Shown: positions 52,122 through 61,534, counted from the first letter of the stretch. The stretch: 64,000 nt of DNA from Chordicoccus furentiruminis (GCF_019355395.1 NZ_CP048829.1:1701501-1765500), one strand, 5' to 3'. Numbers and translations are program-made. Notes: a model not told the origin generated them from the letters alone.

Positions 52122-53876
52122 ATGAGTGCATATGAAAACATCGCCCTTCCCTGGCCGGAGTGGAAAATTACGGAACAGCTGGGGCGCGGAGGTTTCGGAA
52201 CCGTCTATAAAATGGAACGGCAGCTCGTGGATATGAAGGAGGTGCGCGCCCTGAAGGTGATCACAATCCCTCAGGACGCAGATGAAATCTCTGGAAAAAT
52301 CAACTATTACGGCTATGACCGCGAGAGTCTCCATGAAACCTATACGAGACGGATGCAGGACGTGGTCCGGGAGTATGAACGGATGGCGCAGCTTGGCACG
52401 AATCCCAACATTGTCGGATGCCATGACGTAAAAACGGTGCCGCATGCGGACGGGATGGGCTGGGATGTATTTATCAGTATGGATCTTCTGACGCCTCTGC
52501 TGATATATAAGAACAGGCATCCATTCAGTGAAAGGGGTGTGCTCAGGCTGGGCCTTGATCTGTGCAGTGCGCTGACGGCCTGCGAAAAAATCAACCTCAT
52601 CCACCGGGATGTCAAACCGGCGAATATCATGGTGGACAGCGCCGGGCATTTCCGTCTCGGCGATTTCGGCGTGGCCAGGACACTGGAACACACCACCGCC
52701 GTCACCCAGGCCGGAACCAAGCCGTACATGGCTCCGGAAGTGATGCGGCATGAGCAGTGTGGAAAAACGGTGGATCTGTATTCCCTTGGGCTCGTGCTTT
52801 ACTGGCTGCTGAACAACGGCCGTCTTCCTTTTCTGCCGGCGCAGGGAAAGCTGCATCCGGGCGATGAAGAGAAAGCGCTGGCCAGAAGGCTGGCCGGGGA
52901 GGAATTCCCGCCGCCGGCGAACGGAAGCGAAGGCTTTTTCCGGATCATCAAAAAGGCATGCAGACGGAGACCTTCCGAGCGGTATGCAGACGCGGAGAGC
53001 ATGCGGAGCGATCTGGAACGGATGGAACAGTCCGGAACCGCCGGGAATACGGCTCTGGGAACCGGTCATCCTGCCGCCGAAAGCAGGTCTGCCGGCAGCC
53101 AGACAGTCGGAAGTCAGGCGGCCGGCGGAGTTTACGGAGAACAAACCGGGCGGTCACAGTGGCCCCCTGCGGGCTGGGCGACAAGTCAGGTGCTGGGGGC
53201 GGCGCATTCCGGACAGACAGAGAAATCAGCGGGAACAAACGGAACGGTCAGCCGTCCGCGCAGCGGAGAAACCATCGGCAACGGATGGAGCGATATAACC
53301 GGCGCGACGATCGGGAAACCCGGCTCCCGGCCGGCCGGCGGAGTTTACGGAGAACAAACGGACAGGACTGCCCCGACCATCGGACGGCCGGGGAAGAAAA
53401 AAACGACCGGGAAGACGACGCAGAGCGCGCAGGGGGGAACGACGGGGAAGTCAGCACAGCATACGGAGAAAGGAAAGACGAAGCCGCCGGAAAAGAAAAA
53501 GGCGGATGACAAGCCAGTGTACTCCCGGCCGAAGACGGCGGTCGTTCTGCTGCTGATGTGTATAGCCACTTTTGCTAGTCCCTTTATTTCGGATGCATCC
53601 GTCTCCATACAAGACGTAGGAATAGTTTCACTGTGCATGATCGGCTTATGCTGCAGTGGCCCGGTTCTGATCCTGATCGGACTTCACACTTTAGGAGGCG
53701 TCCTCCTATTCATTAATGTGTATTGTCTGGTGGTATTTTATAGTCTTCTGGTGCTATTTTATATGTTTCCTTCATTTTTTGAGGATAGCGGAGCGGCGGG
53801 GGTCGTTCTTATAGGCCTGACCTTTTTGCTGGCTGTTTTTCTTTACTATGTTATTTTGCGATTTATAAGGAACTAG
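52122..53876 (+). CDS. membrane Ser/Thr protein kinase, copy 2
   Basis: 584 residues, a tandem duplicate of the kinase at 50249. Against copy 1 there are seven amino-acid changes, all before residue 140: T3A, T8A, Q59K, G76R, A105T, M130K and D139G. From there to the end the two genes appear identical base for base. Catalytic residues (Lys45, Asp163, Asp181) are unchanged. The ATG at 52122 has GAGAGGAGAGAAA, a different leader from copy 1, so expression may differ. Confidence 0.92.
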   Translation: MSAYENIALPWPEWKITEQLGRGGFGTVYKMERQLVDMKEVRALKVITIPQDADEISGKINYYGYDRESLHETYTRRMQDVVREYERMAQLGTNPNIVGCHDVKTVPHADGMGWDVFISMDLLTPLLIYKNRHPFSERGVLRLGLDLCSALTACEKINLIHRDVKPANIMVDSAGHFRLGDFGVARTLEHTTAVTQAGTKPYMAPEVMRHEQCGKTVDLYSLGLVLYWLLNNGRLPFLPAQGKLHPGDEEKALARRLAGEEFPPPANGSEGFFRIIKKACRRRPSERYADAESMRSDLERMEQSGTAGNTALGTGHPAAESRSAGSQTVGSQAAGGVYGEQTGRSQWPPAGWATSQVLGAAHSGQTEKSAGTNGTVSRPRSGETIGNGWSDITGATIGKPGSRPAGGVYGEQTDRTAPTIGRPGKKKTTGKTTQSAQGGTTGKSAQHTEKGKTKPPEKKKADDKPVYSRPKTAVVLLLMCIATFASPFISDASVSIQDVGIVSLCMIGLCCSGPVLILIGLHTLGGVLLFINVYCLVVFYSLLVLFYMFPSFFEDSGAAGVVLIGLTFLLAVFLYYVILRFIRN

Positions 53877-53948
53877 TGTCAGAGCCGGATCGCATTGACA
53901 GCAAATGGCGGTTCCGTCATCGGATTTCATCGTCAACCGGCTGATGGA

Positions 53949-55244
53949 TCATGAATTAGTGCCGGGATTGCCGGCGTTCGTCTGTGACTCCCTGTCCTGC
54001 CCCGCGCCCCTGCGCACAATATCCGATCCGTACTTTTTCCGGACGTTCTCCAGCATGGCGTCGAGGGCGGCTTCTTTTTTCCGGAAGGCCTGCTGCTTCC
54101 GTTCCGCTTCCAGCGAACGCCCGTAGTCGAAGAGATTCAGCTGGCGGTATTCGCCGTGATCCAGACGGGTCGCGGAGACGCCGATCAGACGCACCCGGAC
54201 GCCTTTGGCGAAGAGCCCGTCGGGACCTGTCAGAAAGTCCCGGGCGAGGCGGAGCACCGTCCCGGAGATCGCCGCTCCGCTGTTCGTGGAGTCTTTGAGC
54301 GTGGTCTGACGAGAGCGGCGCTGGAAGGCGTCGGTCTTGACAGAGAAGCCGATGGTTGATGCGTAGACGCCGTCCCGCCTGAGGCGTCCGGCGACGCTTT
54401 CCGAGAGCGTGCGGATCAGCGGTACGGCCGCGGCTTCGAAATTGTCCGCATCGATATCGACCGGCGTGGTTTCCTCACGCGAGTAGCCCTTGGCGTCCTC
54501 CGGGTCGCAGACGAGCCGGTCGGAACTCCGTCCCCAGGCGCTCTCGAGGAGGTGCGCACCGCCCCTGGGACCGAGCAGCGCGGTCAGGACGCCGGACGGC
54601 GTATGGGCGGCGTCTCCGATCGTCGCGATGCCGATGGAGCGCAGCTTCTCCGCGGTGGCCCGGCCGCAGCCGAAGAGGTCGCCGATGGGCAGCGGCCAGA
54701 GACGGGCGGGCACCTCCTCCGGCCATAGCACATGGACCCGGTCCGGCTTGGTGAAGTCGCTGGCTGTTTTTGCCAGCAGGCGGTTGGTGGAGATCCCCAC
54801 GTTGACTGTGAAACCCAGCGTTTCACGGATCCGGTTCTTCAGCTCCTCCGCCAGCGCGGGCGCGCCGTTCCGTCCCGTCCGATGCGTCACGTCGAGGAAC
54901 GCTTCATCGATGGAGAGCTGCTCCAGATACGGCGAAACTTCTCTCAGCATCGCCATCAGGCGGCGGGACGCGTCCCGGTAGGTGGGAAATTCAGAAGGCA
55001 CCAGAAGCAGGCGGGGGCATTTCCTGAGCGCGGTCATGACCGCCTCGCCGGTCTGCACGCCAAAGGCCTTCGCCGGGATGGATTTGGCGAGAATGACGCC
55101 GTGGCGCGTCTCGACATCGCCGCAGACGGCGGCCGGGATCTGTCGGAGATCGACGGATCCCGGGTTGTCACGCAGCCGCCTGACCGCGGTCCAGGAAAGA
55201 AACGCGGAGTTGACGTCGACATGAAAAAGAATTCGTTCGTCCAT
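53949..55244 (-). CDS. dinB: DNA polymerase IV (Y family)
   Basis: 431-residue translesion polymerase. Starts MDERILFHVDVNSAFLSW with the metal-binding Asp of the Y-family palm; the second acidic site is SIDEAFLDVTH. A thumb with helix-hairpin-helix (PIGDLFGCGRATAEKLRSIG) and the little-finger domain (GFSVKTDAFQRRSRQTTL) follow. AAAGGAGGAGT lies before ATG 55244. It lies 52 bases after the P-type ATPase stop on the same strand. A broken second copy is at 36515-37162. Confidence 0.92.
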   Translation of the reverse strand: MDERILFHVDVNSAFLSWTAVRRLRDNPGSVDLRQIPAAVCGDVETRHGVILAKSIPAKAFGVQTGEAVMTALRKCPRLLLVPSEFPTYRDASRRLMAMLREVSPYLEQLSIDEAFLDVTHRTGRNGAPALAEELKNRIRETLGFTVNVGISTNRLLAKTASDFTKPDRVHVLWPEEVPARLWPLPIGDLFGCGRATAEKLRSIGIATIGDAAHTPSGVLTALLGPRGGAHLLESAWGRSSDRLVCDPEDAKGYSREETTPVDIDADNFEAAAVPLIRTLSESVAGRLRRDGVYASTIGFSVKTDAFQRRSRQTTLKDSTNSGAAISGTVLRLARDFLTGPDGLFAKGVRVRLIGVSATRLDHGEYRQLNLFDYGRSLEAERKQQAFRKKEAALDAMLENVRKKYGSDIVRRGAGQDRESQTNAGNPGTNS

Positions 55245-55296
55245 ACTCCTCCTTTCCCTTCGGGCCGCCGGCTGCATGTCCCGTATGAAGTTTCTG

Positions 55297-58104
55297 TTAT
55301 CCGGCAAGGTGCTCTTTTCTGGGACGGAACCGCTTCTGCATCAGCTTTTTCGTCAGACGGCTCAGCTGCGTGATCACGAGAACGATCACGAAGGCCATCG
55401 GGAAGATCAGCATCACCCATGGAGAAGACCAGAGCGCGCTGATGTCATAGAAGCCGGGGAAGATGATCAGACCCAGTACGAACGCGCCGACGGAGATTCC
55501 GAAGACGCCGCGCCGGTACCAGTTGAAGGGCCATGAGACCTGACCTACCACCAGCAGTGCGACGAAACCGCCGGCCATCAGATAGAAGAGCGAGATCAGC
55601 TCGTCGCTCCAGTTCAGCGCCGTGCCGAGGCAGAGCACCATCAGGATCGAGAAGACCATCGTGAGAGCGGCGGGGACGCAGGTTTTCAGGACGTGAGGGA
55701 GAAATCCCTCCGCCTTCCAGCCTTCGTGCTGCTCCAGCGTGAGCAGGAAGGAAGGCATGCCGATGCCGCAGACATTGATCAGCCCCATCTGAAGCGTGGT
55801 CCACGGATAGGCGCGGGTGAGGATTGCGAAGATCATGCTGAGCAGGCAGGCGTAGATCGTCTTGGTGAGGTAGAGCGCGCTGACCCGCTCGATGTTGCAG
55901 ATGATGGTCTTTCCTTCGGCCACAATGTCCTTCATCGTGGAGAAATCGGAGTCCAGCAGCACGATGTGGGCCGCCTGCTTGGCCGCCTCGGAACCGTGCG
56001 CCATCGCGATGCCGCAGTCGGCGTCTTTGAGGGCCAGCACGTCGTTCACGCCGTCGCCCACCATCGCGACGGTGTTTCCTTCCTTCTGCCACGCCTTCAC
56101 AAAGGCCTGCTTCTGTTCCGGACGGACCCGGCCGAAAATCTGGTATCCCCGGATGGCCTCCGCCAGTTTGTCCGGATCGTCGGGGAGCGTGCTGGCGTCG
56201 AGGTATCGGGAAGCTCCGCGGACGCCGGCTTTGACTGCGACCGCGGAGACCGTGACCGGATTGTCGCCGGAGAGAACTTTGACCTCCACGCCGGCCTTCG
56301 CGAAGTAGTCAAATACTTCCTTCGCGTCGGGTTTGACGACGTCGGAGATCACGCAGAGCGCCTGAGGGACGGCGGGGCCGTCCCCGGATCTGCGGGCCAG
56401 CGCGAGCACACGGTAGCCTTCGGACTGAAAGCGGTCGATGTAGCGGAGTACGTCTTTCCGGTCCGGCACGAGGTATTCCGGTGCGCCCATCAGATAGGTG
56501 CCGCGGCCCTCAAAGGTCACGGACTTGTATTTCCGCTCGGAGGAGAAGGGCACGGAGGCCGTGACGGTCCAGTCTGTCTTCCTCCCGAAGTAGGCGTCCA
56601 GCGCCTCCTGTGTGTCGTTCGTGTCGCTGAAGGCGCCGTTCATGTGGGCGGCGACGGCCCGGATCTCGTCGGCTGGAATGCCGCCTACCGAGATCAGACG
56701 CGCCATACGGAGCTTTCCGGTCGTGATGGTGCCGGTTTTATCGGTGCAGAGAATGTTGACCCGCGCGAGGGACTCGATGGCCTCCATTTCCTGCACCAGA
56801 GCCCGCTTCATCGCGAGACGGCCGACGCCGATGATGAACGAGACGGAGGTCAGCAGCACGAGCCCTTCCGGGATCATGCCGATGACGCCGGCCACCGTCC
56901 GGACGATGGAACGGGCGAAAATCCAGTGCGCGTCATGGAGACCGCCGGCGGCCGCGCGGACTGCGGCCGCATGCTGGCTCCGGAAGAGCAGGAGTCCGAC
57001 CGGGATGATGGCGATGGAGATGACCTTGATGATCCGTCCGATCGTGATCTGCATCTCGGAGGAGGCACGGCGGCGGTGGTGGGATTTCTCCACGATCTGC
57101 TGCGCGTAGCACTCCCGTCCGACTTTCTCCACCTTCATTGTTCCGCTTCCGGATACGACGAAGCTCCCGGACAGCAGGCTGTCGCCGGTCTTTTTCCGGA
57201 CCGGCTTCGACTCGCCGGTCAGCATCGATTCGTTGATCTCGATTCCGTCGCCCGCCATCAGAGAACCGTCCGTCACGATCTGATCTCCACTTGTGATCTC
57301 GACGATGTCGTCCGTGACGATCTCTTCGATCGGAAGCTCTTCCACGGAGCCGTTCCTTCGCACCTTTGCCTTCGACGCGGAGATCACCGAGAGCTTCAGG
57401 ATCAGGTCCCGCACGCGCAGCTCCTGCACGATGCCGATCAGTGAGTTGCAGATGATCACGCCGAGGAAGAGCATGTTCTTGTACTGACCGGTCAGGAACA
57501 CCAGCACACCGAGAAAGATGTTGAGGAAGTTGAAGTAGGTGACGGTGTGGGAGAAGATGATCTGACCTGTCGAGCGGACGCCCTTCTTCTCAACCCGGTT
57601 GACCTTGCCGAGGCGGACCCGGGCCTCCGCCTGTGCGTCCGTGAGGCCCCGTTCCGCGTCGATCGGAGAGGAGGAATCCCGCTCAATCCGTTCGAGCTCC
57701 TGAAGCCGGGCCTGCTTTTTCGCCGCCCGGCGCTTACGCCACGCGGTAACCGGCCGCATCAGGCGGGCCTTCTGCTCTCCGGTGAGCAGCGGCCGGGTCT
57801 CGGGGCGGGTTTTCGGGCGAGAGCCGGCTTCGGCTGTTTCGTCCGGAGCGATTTCTTCCTCTTCCGGGACCTCTTCTCCGGACGGCAGGAGCGCCTCCGG
57901 ATGCGTCACGGGTTCCGGCGCGCTTTCGGCCGGCTGCTCCGCCTGTCTTTCCTTTGTCACGGAGGCCTCGTCCGTCTCCGCTCCGCCGTCCTCTGGGAAG
58001 CCGGGGAGTTCGATCAGATCCACCTCTTCTTCCTGCGGGGCCGGCAGCGCCGGCGTTTCCTCTGTCTTTCTGATTCCGAGTCTGAATGGATTCCACCTGC
58101 GCAT
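55297..58104 (-). CDS. cation-transporting P-type ATPase
   Basis: About 935 residues. An unusual acidic, Pro-rich cytoplasmic N-terminal region of about 130 residues precedes the pump core. Motifs: MLTGESKPV (actuator TGES), CTDKTGTITTGKL (phosphorylated Asp), the KYKSVTFEG-type nucleotide region, VLSGDNPVTVSAVA, and MVGDGVNDVLALKDAD (hinge). Several membrane helices flank the core. The family resembles bacterial type II-like/CtpE pumps for Ca or Mg; the ion is not certain. AAGGAGC precedes the chosen ATG 58104. A diverged 3' fragment is at 37215-37461. Confidence 0.88.
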   Translation of the reverse strand: MRRWNPFRLGIRKTEETPALPAPQEEEVDLIELPGFPEDGGAETDEASVTKERQAEQPAESAPEPVTHPEALLPSGEEVPEEEEIAPDETAEAGSRPKTRPETRPLLTGEQKARLMRPVTAWRKRRAAKKQARLQELERIERDSSSPIDAERGLTDAQAEARVRLGKVNRVEKKGVRSTGQIIFSHTVTYFNFLNIFLGVLVFLTGQYKNMLFLGVIICNSLIGIVQELRVRDLILKLSVISASKAKVRRNGSVEELPIEEIVTDDIVEITSGDQIVTDGSLMAGDGIEINESMLTGESKPVRKKTGDSLLSGSFVVSGSGTMKVEKVGRECYAQQIVEKSHHRRRASSEMQITIGRIIKVISIAIIPVGLLLFRSQHAAAVRAAAGGLHDAHWIFARSIVRTVAGVIGMIPEGLVLLTSVSFIIGVGRLAMKRALVQEMEAIESLARVNILCTDKTGTITTGKLRMARLISVGGIPADEIRAVAAHMNGAFSDTNDTQEALDAYFGRKTDWTVTASVPFSSERKYKSVTFEGRGTYLMGAPEYLVPDRKDVLRYIDRFQSEGYRVLALARRSGDGPAVPQALCVISDVVKPDAKEVFDYFAKAGVEVKVLSGDNPVTVSAVAVKAGVRGASRYLDASTLPDDPDKLAEAIRGYQIFGRVRPEQKQAFVKAWQKEGNTVAMVGDGVNDVLALKDADCGIAMAHGSEAAKQAAHIVLLDSDFSTMKDIVAEGKTIICNIERVSALYLTKTIYACLLSMIFAILTRAYPWTTLQMGLINVCGIGMPSFLLTLEQHEGWKAEGFLPHVLKTCVPAALTMVFSILMVLCLGTALNWSDELISLFYLMAGGFVALLVVGQVSWPFNWYRRGVFGISVGAFVLGLIIFPGFYDISALWSSPWVMLIFPMAFVIVLVITQLSRLTKKLMQKRFRPRKEHLAG

Positions 58105-58190
58105 GATGATGCCCGCTCCTTCCGCCTTAGCCGGATGCATTTCCCAAGTTGTTCTATCATTATATCGGACAGGCAGACAGAACGCAAACG

Positions 58191-58226
58191 GACCGGGACT
58201 CCTCCGCCGGCGGGGGAATCCCGGTC
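58191..58226 (-). terminator. terminator after the GH32 gene
   Basis: GACCGGGA (58191-58198) pairs with TCCCGGTC (58219-58226), with a further GC-rich inner stem. It lies just past the GH32 stop and before the ATPase. Confidence 0.6.
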
Positions 58227-58232
58227 TTCATT

Positions 58233-59720
58233 TCAGACCAGATCGTACTTTCTGATGTCCAGCGTGCCACGGCCGTCAGAATGAAACCCGATCCGGTCGG
58301 CCGACTGCCCGGTGTACAGGGCCATGCTCATGGTCTGCACGCCGTCGTTGACAAAGATCTCCGCGCTGAACCGGTCGAGAATCACGCGGAGCTTCAGCGC
58401 GCCGTCGGGAGAGAAGACATGGCAGGAACGTTCGTGGAGGAGCGCCCGGCAAGTGCCGGAGTGCTGGCGGCTGACGGTCAGAAGGCCTTCCTCCGGACGA
58501 TATACCAGCGAGCTGTAGACGGATCCCGTCTCGTCCTGCGCGAAGCGCATCTCAAACCGGCGGAATCCGCCGGTGCCGCCCGGACGGATGGTCATCTCGA
58601 GATCCGCCGTGCGGCCTCTGAAAAACGGCGTCGTCTGACGGTCCCCGTCCAGTTCGCCTCTCCATGCTTCCGGATTCGTCCGGTGAGATGCGAGTTCACG
58701 GATGGGTGACTGAAGGATCCGGCCGTTTTTGATGCGGAGCTCACGCGGAACCGACATCTGTCCGAACCACTTCTGATCCTTTCCCCGTTCGGCGCAGGCA
58801 TCCCAGTTCTGCATCCATCCGATCATGACGCGTCGGCCGTCTTCCGTCAGAACGCTCTGAGAAGCGTAAAAATCGATGCCGTAATCCATTGGCTGAACCC
58901 ACTCCTCGCGGAGACGGCCGGAGTCGGGATCCATGTCCCCGACGACGGCCAGCGCGCAGTTGCCGCTTAAGCCTTCCAGCTGGTCGGCCCGGATATCCTG
59001 GGGGCTGGAAAGCAGAACCGTTTTGCCGTCCAGTGTGAACACATCCGGGCATTCCCACATCTTTCCGATCCGGTTCCGGCTGCGGAACAGTATATTCCGG
59101 AAATTCCAGTGAAGCGCATCCGGACTCTCGAAGACCAGAATATCTCCGCTGCCGTCCGCCGCCCGGCATCCTGCGAAGCACAGATACGTGCCGTCCGCTG
59201 TCCGGAGGATCTTCGGATCTCTGAAATCCACCGGACTTGATCCGGCCGGAAGGTCTGTCTCGCTGATGACGGGATTGCCGGCATACTTCCGGTAATTCAG
59301 CCCGTCGCCGACGGCGACGCACTGGGTCTGGCGGATATCAGGCTCCTTTTTTCCGGGAACCGGAATCTCCTTCACGCCTGTATACATCAGCAGATGCCGC
59401 CCGTCGTCCAGCTCCAGCGCGCTTCCCGAGAAAGCGCCGAACCGGTCGTAGGGTTCGTCGCAGGCGAGGGCGCAGGGAAGATAATCCCAGTGAAGCAGAT
59501 CCGCGCTCACCGCGTGTCCCCAGTGCATGGGCCCCCAGCTGGTGTCATAGGGGTTGTACTGGTAAAACAGATGATATTTCCCGCCATAGCGGCTGAACCC
59601 GTTCGGGTCGTTCATCCATCCGACGTAAGGCGTCAGGTGGAAAGCCGGCCGTTCCTCCGGTTCGATTTGCGCGGCTGCCTTCGCTTCGTAGTCTCTCGCT
59701 TTTTTCAACAGGTCTGTCAT
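58233..59720 (-). CDS. GH32 beta-fructosidase
   Basis: 495-residue family 32 enzyme. Catalytic motifs WMNDPNGF, DFRDPKIL and MWECPDVF are intact. N-terminal MTDLLKKARDYEAKAAAQIE with no signal peptide, so it is cytoplasmic; the C-terminal sandwich carries LRVILDRFSAEIFVNDG. It is only moderately similar to the GH32 at 19039. GGATGGAGGCTTGAC precedes the ATG. It lies downstream of the binding-protein/permease genes of the LplABC type, so it digests imported fructosides. Confidence 0.93.
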   Translation of the reverse strand: MTDLLKKARDYEAKAAAQIEPEERPAFHLTPYVGWMNDPNGFSRYGGKYHLFYQYNPYDTSWGPMHWGHAVSADLLHWDYLPCALACDEPYDRFGAFSGSALELDDGRHLLMYTGVKEIPVPGKKEPDIRQTQCVAVGDGLNYRKYAGNPVISETDLPAGSSPVDFRDPKILRTADGTYLCFAGCRAADGSGDILVFESPDALHWNFRNILFRSRNRIGKMWECPDVFTLDGKTVLLSSPQDIRADQLEGLSGNCALAVVGDMDPDSGRLREEWVQPMDYGIDFYASQSVLTEDGRRVMIGWMQNWDACAERGKDQKWFGQMSVPRELRIKNGRILQSPIRELASHRTNPEAWRGELDGDRQTTPFFRGRTADLEMTIRPGGTGGFRRFEMRFAQDETGSVYSSLVYRPEEGLLTVSRQHSGTCRALLHERSCHVFSPDGALKLRVILDRFSAEIFVNDGVQTMSMALYTGQSADRIGFHSDGRGTLDIRKYDLV

Positions 59721-59783
59721 GTCAAGCCTCCATCCGGTTTTGTGTGAACGGCCGTACGTCTTTTGCCGGCCGTCAGATTGGCA

Positions 59784-59817
59784 GTCTGCATTTCTCTGCA
59801 AATCGGGAAATGCAGAC
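59784..59817 (-). terminator. hairpin between binding-protein and GH32 genes
   Basis: A perfect 11-bp stem GTCTGCATTTC (59784-59794) / GAAATGCAGAC (59807-59817). Like the hairpins at 3153, 7356 and 16189 it directly follows a binding-protein gene. Confidence 0.6.
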
Positions 59818-59858
59818 CGCCCGGTTTTCTGACGTTTCTTCAAGCTGTGCCGGAATCG

Positions 59859-61520
59859 TCAGCTGCTGCTGTCAGCATAGTAGGCGTCCAGATATTTCTG
59901 GAAGATGCCCAGATATTTATCCATGCCGTAGGCATCGAGCTTTTTGATATAGGCATTCCACTTGGAATCGTCCAGTCCGTTCATGATCCAGTCGGATTTT
60001 CTGGCGTTGATCTCCTTCTGGATATCCGCCTGCAGATTTGATAATTCTTCGGTATCTTCTCTGTCCATGAATACGTTCGGATAGACGTACTTCCCGTGCA
60101 TCTGATCGGTGTAGGTGTCTTTGATCCAGTCAAGGCGGTACTGGGCGTCATCCGGGCAGGTTACATATTTTCCATAGTATTCGTTCAGCACGGCGAGAGG
60201 GCCTCCAACGCACTGCGCTTCACGGACCTCAACCGGGGAAGCGTCTCCGAGCTTCTCATGTTTCAGCATCGGCTCGCCGTTCTTGTTCTTTGACATCCGG
60301 AAGATGTTGAATTTGTTCTTCTCGCCGTACGTGCCCCAGTTGTTCTGGGGGGACTGAAGCGGGTCATACATCTGGTCGAGCCATGAGCAGACGAGTGCCG
60401 GATTCTTCGCCATCGAGGTCACGACGCAGCGTCCCCGGTCGAACCCGCTCGTGAACGATCCGTTCTGCGGCGTGATGCTGAGCGTGTCGGCCTTGAGAGG
60501 CGGAAGCGGAACCCAGTCCTTCAGGTTGTCGATGTTGGCGACGTCCCAGGTGAAGCAGACGCCGTAGCGGCCGGATTTTCCCTTGGAGACATAGGTGGAC
60601 CAGTCCTGCGTGAAGCATTCCTTGTCGATCAGGCCTTCGCTGTAGAGCTGATGCAGCCAGGTGATGCCCTCTCGGTAGCCGTCCTGAACGGCCGTGCAGA
60701 TGACCTTCCGGTCATCCGTCACGGCGATGTGCCGGCCTGAGTCGTTGTCGCCGTAGCCCTCGCCGAAGCCATTGATGATGAGCGCCGGGTCCTGGTCATT
60801 GACGATGCAGGACAGGGGGATGACGGAGCCGTCTATCTGAAATTTTTCCTTCAGATCCGCTTCATGGTCCTTGAAGGACTTGAGAACATCCTCCAGTTCA
60901 TCGGTTGTTTCCGGCATGTCGAGTTTCAGATAATCAAGCCATTTCTTATTGATGAAACTCATATTCCCGATTGTCTGGATGGCGGTCTTGTTCTCACCGA
61001 GCTGCTCAATCCAGGGAAGCGCCCAGATATGACCTTTGGTATCCGTGCTCATCTTTCTGTATTCCGGATATTCATCGAAGACTTTCTTCAGGTTCGGCAT
61101 GTATTTGTCGATGTAATCCTCAAGAGGAAGAATCAGCTCCTGCTCTCCGTATTTCAGAAGGTCGCTGTCGCTGAAGCCGGCGGAAAAGATGAAATCCGGG
61201 AGAGTTGAGAAATTGACCATCTGAAGGGAGATTTTGTCGCCCCACTGGTCGGACGCGATCGACTTCCAGTCCACATGCACGGTGGTCTTTTTCTCGAGGC
61301 GTTCGAAGATGACCCGCTTGTTGGGGTCGGACTCGGTCCCGCTCGGGTAGCTTGTGAGTCCTGTGATGGTCTGCTTCGTCTTCAGAGGAAGACGGACGCT
61401 CTCGGCGCTGGCGGTAGCCGCCCGATTGACCTTGTATCCGAATAATGTGGAGCCGCAGCCGCTCAGGGTCGTTGAACACAGTACGGCCGTCAGGATGCCG
61501 GCGAGTAAACGCTTTTTCAT
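59859..61520 (-). CDS. substrate-binding lipoprotein (LplA/YtcQ type)
   Basis: 553 residues, longer than MalE-type proteins and typical of the LplA/LipO group. Lipobox LSGCGS after MKKRLLAGILTAVLCSTT gives a lipid-anchored protein. Family segments are YMPNLKKVFDEYPEY, GHIWALPWIEQLG and FINKKWLDYLKLDMPETTDE. AAGGAGGATAGCGGAT precedes the ATG. Third gene of the operon after two permeases; a fructo-oligosaccharide ligand is inferred from the GH32 gene after it. Confidence 0.92.
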   Translation of the reverse strand: MKKRLLAGILTAVLCSTTLSGCGSTLFGYKVNRAATASAESVRLPLKTKQTITGLTSYPSGTESDPNKRVIFERLEKKTTVHVDWKSIASDQWGDKISLQMVNFSTLPDFIFSAGFSDSDLLKYGEQELILPLEDYIDKYMPNLKKVFDEYPEYRKMSTDTKGHIWALPWIEQLGENKTAIQTIGNMSFINKKWLDYLKLDMPETTDELEDVLKSFKDHEADLKEKFQIDGSVIPLSCIVNDQDPALIINGFGEGYGDNDSGRHIAVTDDRKVICTAVQDGYREGITWLHQLYSEGLIDKECFTQDWSTYVSKGKSGRYGVCFTWDVANIDNLKDWVPLPPLKADTLSITPQNGSFTSGFDRGRCVVTSMAKNPALVCSWLDQMYDPLQSPQNNWGTYGEKNKFNIFRMSKNKNGEPMLKHEKLGDASPVEVREAQCVGGPLAVLNEYYGKYVTCPDDAQYRLDWIKDTYTDQMHGKYVYPNVFMDREDTEELSNLQADIQKEINARKSDWIMNGLDDSKWNAYIKKLDAYGMDKYLGIFQKYLDAYYADSSS

Positions 61521-61534
61521 ATCCGCTATCCTCC

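Larger units (their letters stand above)
50249..53949 (+). repeat. tandem duplication of the kinase gene, 1873-bp period
   Basis: Units 50249-52076 and 52122-53949 are near identical and extend 73 bases past each stop codon (ending CTGATGGAT). The spacer 52077-52121 is unique. Nine base differences were found, all within the first 420 bases; eight codons differ and seven of those changes alter the amino acid. Confidence 0.9.

Noticed and set aside
55693-57444. 583-codon plus-strand frame opposite the P-type ATPase
   Set aside because: No domain or ribosome site, and it mirrors the ATPase coding strand.
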